Assembly: GCF_021462225.1 (NCBI RefSeq)
Contig: NC_061811.1
Coordinates: 23,311,163-23,375,162 of the forward strand
Direction: 5' to 3'
Length of the DNA: 64,000 nucleotides
Source of the DNA: Girardinichthys multiradiatus
Taxonomy: Eukaryota; Chordata; Actinopteri; Cyprinodontiformes; Goodeidae
This document shows positions 24,236 to 34,700 of the stretch, piece after piece. The translations under genes and the position numbers were made by a program. The stretch's first letter is position 1, and each line of letters starts with the position of its first letter. A model generated the notes under the pieces. The model had not been told where the DNA came from. It saw nothing but the letters and a program-made list of their open reading frames with translations, and made no database searches.

Positions 24236-25304
24236 TTCATTGGTCTTTTGTTGGAATCCCAGTAGTTGGTCACAAACTATTTGAACTGTTAAATGTATGT
24301 CCTACTCATTTATATATGATCACCTATTTTTTTAGCTGTTATTAAATATGAAACACATTTGCAACTTTTCTAACTGCTGCCTAATAGATCTACTGTTAAT
24401 CATATCAGAAGTGCAAGATAAATAAAAGCAGCACTCATTCAACTTCACTTTAATAATTCTTCTCTAAGCAAACAGGCACTTTCCTTGCAAATACATTCTG
24501 TATAATAATCAAATGTTAGGCTATCAGTAAATTATCTCATGGCTTTTACTAAACAGCAGCAGCTTATGAAGCAAACCATTCTTCATCCATTTCATCCAAT
24601 TCTTTTCTTTTGTTTAGAAGCCAACTGGAACAGGCATACAAGCCAGATTTTCATTGGGCAATTTAGAAAGAGCGAGAAAAAAGCTCCCTCAGTTACTGTT
24701 TGCAGGCTGGGGCTGTTGTTAAGGACGATGTCATGATCAAACACAATTTGGATCAAACCACGACCTTATTTAAATTCTCTCACATTTGCAATCAAGGACC
24801 GATTAGCCTCAGACATTAATGAGCCCACTAATCCATTTGGACCCTCATGATAACAGTTAATTGTCTGTAAAAATGTGTACAGATCCCCGTTTGGGTTGTT
24901 TACTAACTGATTTGGATGTGGTTGGGCCCTAAAGAGATATCATTATGCTGATAGTTCTTTGGAAAATGAGCCCCTGATGGAGAAAACACCAGAGTGAAGT
25001 AGAGTTAAAAATACTCAGGGCTGCATTCTGCTATCACTCACTTGAGTACAAATATATCACTGCTTCAGCATAACATTTGGCTGTCATCAGTGCTCATTCA
25101 GCTTCATCTATAGTTAAAGTTACTTTTTTGTTCTGCCCATTACACTTTAGAGAAAGAAGTCAAGGATCTGTTTCCTTTCTGTGATATTTTGTTAATTTAA
25201 TATGAACAAAAAAAGAGAAGAAATTGGACAACCAGATGTTCCAGAGAAAGGGATTAAAGATTATCCATCTTTGCCACCTGCTTTATGGTTGCGGCTTCTT
25301 TGAT
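24236..25304. other. Intergenic with a conserved-looking core
   Basis: 24740-24880 is free of recognised repeats and rich in ATTA/TAAT homeodomain-type cores (GACATTAATGAGCCC, AGTTAATTGTC). Confidence 0.4.
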
Positions 25305-25965
25305 TCTTCCGTCCTTTATCCAAAAACAGGAAAAGTATGGCACCACTGCAAACCTAGCAGATACATGGCCGTCCAACTATCCTGAAAGACCAGACAAAGA
25401 AAGCAATCATCAGAGAAACAACCAGGAGGCCCATGGTGTCTCTCAAGGAGTTGTGGAGATCTACTACTCAGGTGGGAGAGTCTGTCGGAGGAACTGCTGT
25501 TTATAAATTCCACATATATGGAAACAAAGAAAATAAGCCATGTGGAGGACACAGTGAACATGCGAAAGAAGGTGATCTGGACAGATGAGACCAAAGGTGA
25601 ACTTTCTGGCCCACATGCAAAGCCTTAAGCGTGACAGAAAACACCACACATTACCCTGAAAGCACCATCACTACAGTAAAACATAGCATCACACTTTATC
25701 AATACTTTTCTTTAATAAGAGAAAGAGAAGCTGGTCAGAGTTAATGGGAAGATGACAGTATTTAATTACAGGTAAATTCAGGAGGAAAACCTGTTAGTCT
25801 GCAAAAGACTTAAAACTGGGGCAGAGTTTCAGAAGGACAGCAACTCTAAACCAACAACCAGACCTACAATGGAATGGTTTAGACCAAATTATATTCATGT
25901 GTTGGAATAGCCCAATCAAAGTCCAGACATAAATGCATTTCAGAATCTGCGGTAAGTTAAACGTT
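25305..25965 (+). mobile_element. Tc1-like transposase fossil, sense
   Basis: From CCGTCCTTTATCCAAAAACA through GGAGGCCCATGGTGTCTCTC, GGACAGATGAGACCAAAGGT (WTDETK) and CCAGACATAAATGCATTTCA (SPDINAFQN), the whole catalytic region is collinear with fish Tc1 but riddled with frameshifts. Confidence 0.78.
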
Positions 25966-26109
25966 GCTATTCATAGACACTTCAAATAAAATCTGGCTGA
26001 GATCAGGTTTTTTCAATGAGAAGAACAGGCACATTATAATTGTAAAAAAAATGGAAACAATGGATCATTGTCCTATATATATCAAGAAAAGAAATAAAGA
26101 AAGACAGGT

Positions 26110-26248
26110 TGTGATAGTGCAATGAGCTTATTTTGTTTCACAGCAGAGTAGCTGACTACTCAGGCTGTAAGGTATTTGCAAGAGAGACAGGCTGGGGGAA
26201 GAAACTGTCTGTAGTTTTTGCAAATAGTGCTCTGTAGCGCTGACCTGA
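26110..26248 (-). mobile_element. LINE 3' segment, separated from its RT by an insertion
   Basis: GACAGGCTGGGGGAAGAAAC and GTGCTCTGTAGCGCTGACCT are the complement of the region downstream of this LINE's RT. The continuation appears after 26936. Confidence 0.6.
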
Positions 26249-26249
26249 A

Positions 26250-26935
26250 AGTAATTCAATTCAATTCAATTCAGTTTATTTATATAGCGCCAATTCACAA
26301 CACATGTTGTCTCAAGGCACTTCACAACACTCAGGTACATACATTCCAATTAATCCTAACCATTGAACAGTACAGTCAGAGTTAGTTATTTATTCAAATT
26401 GGATAAAAAGTTTTTCTGTGTAAGGAAACCCAGCAGATTGCATCCAGTCAGTGACTTGCAGCATTCCCTCCTCCTTGATGAGCATGTAGAGACAGTGGAC
26501 AGTCACTGGCAGCAATCCCTCATACTGAGCATGCATGTAGCAACAGTGGAAAGGAAAAACTCCCTTTTAACAGGAAGTAACCTCCAGCAGAACCAGAACC
26601 AGGCTCAGTGTGAGCGGCCATCTGCCACGACTGACTGGGGGTTAGAGAGAACAGAGCAGAGATACAAAGACAACAAAGAAGCACTGATCCAGGAGTACTT
26701 TCTATGGGAAGGAAAAGTAAATGTTAATGGATGTAGCTCCTTTAGTCGTTTCACCTAGAAAGAAAGAACAGATAAACTCTGACCCAGTTTTCAAGGTTAG
26801 AGTCTGAAAGAAAGCACATACAGTTGGTTACAGTTAAGCTCAGTCAATCGCCATGTCTAGGAGAGAGAAAGGGTTAAACACTAAAAGACAGGACTATGTG
26901 GATCATTGGTAGAGAGTGAGCATTAAAAAGTAACA
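26250..26935 (+). repeat. Interspersed repeat with (AATTC)n start and 'TTTATATAGCGCC'
   Basis: It begins with a short AATTC run and AGTTTATTTATATAGCGCCA. It continues through AACTCCCTTTTAACAGGAAG, CCAGAACCAGGCTCAGTGTG and CGGCCATCTGCCACGACTG. It is an abundant fish repeat; a 131-codon frame through it has no recognisable domain. It sits inside the LINE. Confidence 0.75.
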
Positions 26936-26939
26936 GTCC

Positions 26940-27482
26940 TAACAGTTGTTGCCCATGATATGTGGTCTGCAGATATGTTAGCTGCCCTTTTCCTGACCAT
27001 AGACTTGTACAAGTCCATTTGGAGGCAAGGTTAGCCCCGATGATCCTCTATGCAGACCTAATTGTTCTTTGTAGATTTGACCTGTCTTGTTTGGTTGTAT
27101 GAGCCAAACCACACAGTGATGAACGAACAGAGGACAGACTGAATACTGGCGTTGTAGAAGATGACTAGCAGCTCCTGTTGTAGGTTGTCTTTCTTGTATG
27201 GTCTCTGTTGGGCCTCACAGTGTCAGGTTAAGCTCCAGGTGGTTGTGACCGCACCAGTGGACCAACCAATCCACTTCATGTCTGTATGCAGACTCGTCAT
27301 TATCCTCGATCAGACCAGTGACCATGGTGTTATCTACAAACTTCAGGAGTCTGCTGAGGTTCAGTCATTTATGCAAGGGGAGAAAGGGAGTGAGGACAGA
27401 ACACACCCCTGGGGGGTGCCAGTGCTGCCCAGCTTCACAATCAGAAAGGTGGTGATCCACTGACAGGTAGAGGCCAGCACTG
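26940..27482 (-). mobile_element. LINE reverse-transcriptase fragment
   Basis: The minus strand encodes IVKLGSTGTPQGCVLSSL, KFVDNTMVTGLIEDNDESAY and WLVHWCGHNHLELNL with some stops and shifts. These are the palm blocks of a non-LTR reverse transcriptase (Rex1/L2-like arrangement). The catalytic box reads FVDN where FADD is usual, so it is dead. Confidence 0.82.
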
Positions 27483-27671
27483 TAACAATTAATTCATGTA
27501 AGCTGTGCATTCATTGACCAAATTTGATTGGTTGAATACTTTATACATTCTTGCTATTTGTAGAATCCTTCCACTTTAATACAAGTTTAATTAACATATT
27601 AAATTTATAAATTTATATAAAACTTCCTATTGTAGGAAAAAAAGATATTATGTTACTGGAAACATTATTGA

Positions 27672-27745
27672 TTCAATTTAATTCAATTCAATTCAATTCA
27701 ATTCAAAAATACTTTATTCTTCCCAAAGGGAAATGAATTGTTGTT
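27672..27745. repeat. (ATTCA)n tract with LINE-tail-like flank
   Basis: A run of ATTCA units is followed by AAAATACTTTATTCTTCCC and AAAGGGAAATGAATTG, which looks like the 3' end of a separate LINE copy. Confidence 0.5.
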
Positions 27746-28959
27746 GTAGCTCATATTTTAAAGGTTTCTTCAAAGAGCTGTTTCATTTATGTAATTATTT
27801 TCTTTTGTACAAATACCTGCAGGTCTCAGCTATTGTGTGTAGGACATAAAATGCATAATATTCCAGGCACTATTTGCTTGTTTTGTCATTTTCTTGAGGG
27901 GACTTCTACCACGTAAGTGAGTCTGTATTCTGGCCAGTCAGTCCGCAACCTTGGCCGGCCTGTTGTGACACTCAATTTATTGGCTTGTGATTTGAGGCCT
28001 TCGTTTCTCATTACACCCAAAGTTTTTGTGTCCTTGTGTGGCAAAAATTAGCTTGTGTCTCTGTGTAAATCACCTGTCATATGTACATGCTCCTTTAAGA
28101 AAAGGCCAAGGGTGTCATTTGATTCCCGCTGCCTTGCTTTCATATTTATGCGTATCATATTCACGTCCGCTGGCTGTGTCTCTGCTGAGCTATCTATCAA
28201 CACTTTTTATCCCCATCGCACAAACAATGTGGACATAAAACGTTCTTTTACGTCAGCAAAATGCGGCCACAAATAAAGTGTGAACAACACACCTCTTTAT
28301 TTGTCTGGGTAATAAACAAAATAAATTAAAAGCAATAAGTGACACAATTTGCATTAGTCAAGTACTTTGGGCTTGGGCTTTAATGGGTATTACCTGTGGG
28401 ACAGAGGCTGTAATGTAAAGTATAACTCAAGAATCAGAAGACATAGATGATATATTAACGAGTTCAGAAAACTGAAGGACAACCAGACCCAGGAGGATGT
28501 GTCCTGCTTTCCCAGGACAGGGCAATTTTTCAAACGAACATATCAAAGGAACATTTTGAAAACTGTATCACTCATTTTATTGAAAGACATTTGTAACTGA
28601 GGTCAAATAAAAAATTTATTTGCAGTTGTTTGTCGTCATGATGAATCAGATGCACTTTGGTTCACCTGCAACACTTTGTCAGATGTTCATTGTGGTCATA
28701 TTAAATAAAACAGGAAATTGTTATTGTAAGCTATCATAGCTAAGTGGAAAATAAACAAAGAGGTAAAAAAAAAATAATTATGGATTTACTCCATTAATTA
28801 AAAAAATGTTATGATAAAATAATGACAATAATAACTTTTGGGGGGTTTAAGTGCATATATTTATCCCAATTGGAGATTTCTTCAGTTGCCTTTTTTAACT
28901 AGATAACCCAAGTAAATGCATAAGGCAGTTTGGTACATCCTGAATTTAAAACAGTTTTG
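27746..28959. other. Intergenic, unassigned
   Basis: Nothing recognised beyond AT-rich sequence. Confidence 0.5.
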
Positions 28960-29755
28960 AACAGCTGAGTTCAACTTCACTCGTCACACTCAAGCCTGAT
29001 TACTGCCACACCTGCAGAATCTAAAAATCACTGGACTAGATCATCTCTAAAGGCTTAAAGATCTCAAAAACAACATAGAAAACAGGTCCTAATCTGGAAA
29101 AAATTCAAAGAACAGATAAGAAACAAAGTCACTGATATCTATCAGTTTGGAAAGGGTCACAAAGCCATATCTAAGGCTTTGAGACTCCAGCAAACCAAAC
29201 GTAGAGCCATGATCCACACATGAAAAAGACATGGAACAGTGGTTAAACTTTGAAGGACCAAAATTATCCCAAGATTATATTGATGACTCATCTAGGAGGT
29301 CACATAATAACCAAGAACAGCATCTAAGCACTGCAGGCCAGACTTAAATCCAACTGAGATACTGAGATGACCATAAATAGACCTTTCATGTAATTGTGGC
29401 TGAATAAAAACAATTCTGTAAAGACAACTGGGCCAAAATTCCTTCACTCTGATGCAAAAGTCTCATTGCCAGTTATCGCTAACACTTGATGGCTGTTGTT
29501 GCTGCCAAGGGTGGCACAACCAACTATTAGGTTTAGGGGGCAATTACTTTTCACCTTGGGCCAAGATAGTTTGGGTTGCTTTTTTCTATAATGAATAAAA
29601 ATCAACATTTAAAAATGTTCTTTGTATTTACTCAGGTTATCTTTATGTGGCTTTAAAATGTGTTAAGTGATCTGAAACATTTAATCAGACAAAACAAGCA
29701 AAAACAGAAGAAAACTGTAAGGGGGAAACACTTTTTCACAGCACTGTACTTTATA
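28960..29755 (+). mobile_element. Tc1-like fossil of a different family
   Basis: ATCTATCAGTTTGGAAAGGG, CATGAAAAAGACATGGAACA and CTGATGCAAAAGTCTCATTG are decayed transposase codons. The end reads CACTTTTTCACAGCACTGTA, the hallmark terminus of another abundant fish Tc1 family. Confidence 0.65.
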
Positions 29756-31599
29756 GCTATATTTATCTTTTAATAAAGAGATCTTTACATTCAGCCTGTT
29801 CTGGCTGTATTACAACCAAAATGATGCCCATCTGCAGGTTGTTGATTTTGTCAATTATTCCCAAGGAAAAAATAACACAAAAGAAACAAAACAACAGCAA
29901 AAAAGGGAATCTAGTTAAAAGTAAAGGGATGAAAACACGTCTCTCTCAATTTTGTACTCTCAGACGGAATTAGTTGCCTTTGGCCTGCTTAGGGGTAGAA
30001 GGTGAGGGAAGCGCACAAAAAGCAGTGCAATTATTCTGCTCTGGCACAACAACAGAGAGCAAAAGGAGCATCAAAGACTTTCCTCTGAGCAAAAAAGGGC
30101 TCCCTCAGAGGAAAAGCACAACCTGTGTGTGAACACCACTGCCTGGACTTTTTTGTCCTCCTTCAAAACACACGAAGAAGTACAGTATCTACTACTGTAG
30201 TAGATTTAGTCTACTTTAAACTTTGAAATTGTTTTTTTTCAACCTTTTTGTAAAATACATACATATAATATATACATGTGAAACAAGACTAAAAACAATA
30301 ACTAAAAGCATTTAATTTTACATTATCTACTGTTAGGCATGTGAAACAGACACATTTTCTTCCTATATTTTAATTCAAATGCAACATACCGTTCAGGCCA
30401 CGTTTTTTTTTTTTTGCCACTGGTAACATTATCTCACAATTTTCATGCATTAGTTATTGTGAGAAAGATCCCAAAGTTATGTGCACACCTGACAATCCCT
30501 TAAAAAAACTAACTGAAGCATTTGCTATTTTTGCCACCACAACATGCACAGTGAGTATGATGGTAAAGAAGGTTAAAAATTTCTCCATTAGAACAATTTG
30601 ATGCCAACTCGTTGTTTGGAAATGATAATAGGACAAAAACGCCTTTTCTGTCCTACCATCATAAACATAAACCTGTAGAGTTTTATGACTGAGCTTTTTA
30701 GCAGCAAACACTCCAGGAAGAAAACAAATAATGAACATGTGGTAAAGCACCTTCTGTCTTTTTAGGTATGGTGGAGGGTCTGTTTCAAATATCAGGAATT
30801 GTTTTTCCAAAAACAACCCATGGTCTTTGCTAATAAAGTGTAAATATGTTGTCTTTGAGTTTGGTCCAAAACACATAGCCAAATCACAGAAATGGCTCAC
30901 CAGACACATATAAAGTATGATATGTTGTTTTATTAATTATAAAATAAACATGTCTGCACATGCCCATCGAACCTGCCTGAATTGTTGGTTGTGTTAAATG
31001 CTAGGACTATCACATTGGCTTTCAGTTAGTTGTAAGTATTTTGATTTTATGCATTGCTGTTAGTTATTCAGTTATATTGTTATTGTGTTGTGGAATTATG
31101 TTACCTTAACACTTCATAATAATATTTTCTGCAGTGCACAAAGGTGAAATCTGAGACCATAGGATCTCATTGAACTGTCTTCGTTTTTATTGTTTCTATC
31201 TTTTTCTGTGATTATGTCTCATGTTTTTTATGCTTTTATGCGGTGCTTTTTTCGTTTTTGATGTATCAGGTTTCTTATTACTTGTTTTTCTCTCAAAGCA
31301 TTTTTAATTACCCTATGTATAAATGGTGCTGTACAACTTAACTTGTCTTGCCTTGTGAAGCACTTTTATTGCTTTCACTAAAAATGTGCCTCTTAAAAAC
31401 ACAATAACCTAACCATTCTGTGAATACTGTTAATGCATAATGTAAAGAATTATATTTTATTGTTTGACGTTACACTGACTGAAATTATTATTATACAGCT
31501 TTGGTATTGTTGCTGGAACAACAACCATTTGGTGTTCATCAAAACTTAAATAAAGTTTTTATTTTAAGGTTAAAATAGAAGCAAATTTTCTTTCAGGCA
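29756..31599. other. Region upstream of DPH6
   Basis: A minus-strand open frame of 151 codons (30454-30909) ends about 840 bp before the DPH6 start and has no recognised domain. The remainder is AT-rich, with AATAAA at 31549. Confidence 0.5.
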
Positions 31600-31751
31600 C
31601 ATTAAAGGCCCTCTAACATTTCCAACGGGGTCCTCGTCGACCCGGAAGCTTCCTCTCACATGTTGTGTACATTTACCGGTTGCTAAGCGCACTGTCACTG
31701 GTTTCTTCTCCGTTTTTAGAGGCTACAGACTCATAAACGGGTTATAAGAAG
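31600..31751 (+). promoter_or_regulatory. dph6: Probable DPH6 promoter and 5' UTR
   Basis: About 150 bp with several CpGs inside AT-rich DNA, directly upstream of the start codon. It holds CCGGAAG at 31642-31648, the classic ETS/GABP core common in housekeeping promoters, and no obvious TATA box at the expected place. The exact transcription start cannot be read from sequence. Confidence 0.55.
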
Positions 31752-31774
31752 ATGAAAGTGGTCGCGTTGATCAG
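31752..31774 (+). CDS. dph6: DPH6 coding exon 1
   Basis: Seven codons (MKVVALI) plus two bases of the serine codon that opens the SGGKDS PP-loop. The donor is AG|GTAATC at 31775. The intron is only 255 bp, so the ATP loop is rebuilt across a short intron. The ATG at 31752 sits directly where the human protein begins, and I see no better upstream start. Confidence 0.93.
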
Positions 31775-34700
31775 GTAATCAAAACCCTTTGTCTTAAATG
31801 GCTCATAGTTCCGTTTTGTGTTCGCAGAACATCAAAACGAGCAACTTAAAGAGGCTACCATCATTCAAATCTAGACTTTATAAGTTTTTAATAATTGACA
31901 ATAGAAGTGTATACAATTAATTCAAGCGTGATATTTGCATCTGCAACTCAGACCTTATGATAACTGCTTCATTTTCACTCCTTTAACTCTGGCTTTACCT
32001 CTGTGCCTGTCTGGTATGCTGTGTTCCAGTGGGGGCAAAGACAGCTGCTACAACATGATGCAGTGTGTTGCTGCTGGACACAGGATAGTGGCTCTGGCCA
32101 ACCTGCGCCCCGCTCACACAGGTGAGGAAAATGCTCTGATGTGGTTTACCGGGGTTCCACAGAGGTCCTCAGAGGCTACATTTTGTATTTGGGTCAGCCA
32201 GTTGGACCTCTTGTCGACATATATTTTTCTATGTCAAGGAAGTCTTACACTTTCTCTAAATAACTTAATTTAGCTATTTTGTCCAGTTGCATTGTTTTAG
32301 GTAACTTATGAGCATGTTCATTTTTGAAATATAAATGACATATGATATATGAAAGTCTTTTATCAAAAAGAAAACCTAAAACAAATAATTTGAATAAAAT
32401 AAAGCCTGTGCAATAAAACTTGCTTTTGTGTTTGCTACACTGAGAGATTTGGTTCATCTTAAAGAGATAACAGCAACAATTGGCCTTTCCTTTTTTCTGC
32501 ACAGTGGTAAGTCCAGCCATCCATCTATCCTCTATACTCACTTAAGCCTTACAGTGTCAAGGGAATGCTGGTGCCTGTCTACAGTGGTTAAAGGCTGAGA
32601 CGCAGGGTACACCCTGGATAGTCCATTGTAGTTGTATGCAGAGCAACACAGGAAAGCCACAATACCCGAAGAGAACCCACGCATACACAGAGAGGACATG
32701 GAAACAATACAAACGTTCCCGAATGGGATACAAACCCAGGACCTTTATGCTGCAAGACAAAATTGCAAACCACTCCTGCTCATGCATTGTGGTGGGATTT
32801 CAAATAGTTGTCCACACTGCTTCAATTTTTGTATTGCTATGTGCTTTATTTCTACACCTGATTCTCGAATAAGACTAAATACACTCACTTTATTAGGTAC
32901 ACCTGTCCAACTGCTCATTAACGCAAATTTCTAATCAGCCAATCACATGGCAGCAACTCAATGCATTTAGGCATGTAGACATGGTCAAGACGATCTGCTG
33001 CAGTTCAAACCGAGCATCAACATGTGGAAGAAAGGTGATTTAAGTGACTTTGAACATCGCATGGTTGTTGGCGCCAGATGGGCTGTTCTGAGTATTTCAG
33101 AAACTGCTGATCTACTGGGATTTTCACGCACTACCATCTCTAGGGTTTACAGAGGATGGTCGCAAAAAGAGAAAATATCCAGTGAGCGGCAGTTCTGTGG
33201 GCGTAAATGCCTTGTTGATGCCAGAGTTCAGAGGAGAATGGCCAGACTGGTTCGAGCTGATAGAAAGGCAACCGCAACTCAAATAACCACTCATTACAAC
33301 CAAGGCATGCAGAGGAGCATCTCTGAACGCACAACACGTCGAATCTTGAGGTGGATGGGCTACAGCAGCAGAAGTCCACACCAGGAGCCACTCCTGTCAG
33401 CTAAGAACAGGAAACTGAGGCTACAATTTGCACAGGCTCACCAAAATTGGACAATAGAAGATTGGAAAAACGTTGCCTGGTCTGATGAGTCTCGATTTCT
33501 GCTGCGACATTCGGATGGTAGGGTCAGAATTTGGCGTCAACATGAAATTTCAACATGAAATCCAACCTGCCTTGTATCAACAGTTCAGGCTGGTGGTGGT
33601 GGTGTAATGGTGTGGGGGATATTTTCTTGGCACACTTTGGGCCCCTTAGTACCAATTGAGTATCGTGTCAACGCCACAGCCTACCTGAGTATTGTTGCTG
33701 ACCATGTCCTTCCCTTTATGACCACAGTGTACCCATCTTCTGATGGTTACTTCCAGCAGGATAACGCGCCATGTCATAAAGCAGGAATCATCTCAGACTG
33801 GTTTCTTGAACATGACAATGAGTTCACTGTTGTCAAATGGCCTCCACAATCACCAGATCTCAATCCAATAGAGCACCTTTGGGATGTTGTGGAACGGGAG
33901 ATTCGCATCATGGATGTGCAGCCGACAAATCTGCAGCATATGTGTGATGCTATCATGTCAATATGGACCAAACTTTCTGAGGAATGTTTCCAGTACCTTG
34001 TTGAATCTATGCCACGAAGGATTAAGGCAGTTCTGAAGGCAAATGAGGGTCCAACCCGGTACTAGCAAGGTGTACCTAATTAAGTGGCCGGTGAGTGTAT
34101 ATACAGATGTAAACATGCTCATCAAATCCAGCACATGTAATTGCCACTGTTTTTTGTTTTTGTTTTTGCACCAAATCACAAATGATCAGAGAGATGGAGA
34201 AAAACACTGTATTAACTCTAGGTCCTGATCATAGGACCTTACCAAATGTACAGTAATTATTTATGTCCTTGTCTTTAGATAGTTTAATTTTATATGATGC
34301 TTTTCTGTTTTAATTAGGGGAGCACCACTTTTCTGGCCGATCACTGATTACGATCTTTAAAAAGCTTGACCTGCCAATTCCGATTTTGGCCAATACCGAT
34401 TTTCTTTATAACTGACACTGTCAGGTGTCATGAGGCCACAACACACCTTCAATATTCCAATCTTATGTTATCAACAGTTGTGAACTGTGCACGTGGAGAT
34501 GTGACCTGGTGGGCAGAGTAAAAATTAGCTGGCAGAGCAAAAGAGGACATTGGGTGATTTTCAGACCATTGCGGAGGTAGATGAGATCGGTTTCACATGT
34601 AAGTATCCGCCTATTACCGATCACCCAAAATTAAGGAAATCGGGGCCAATCGGTGCACCCTTAGTTTTAATGTTGAGTTTAAAACAAATTGAATGATTAG

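Noticed and set aside
26363..26758. 131-codon frame
   Set aside because: Lies inside the TTTATATAGCGCC interspersed repeat, which is non-coding elsewhere.
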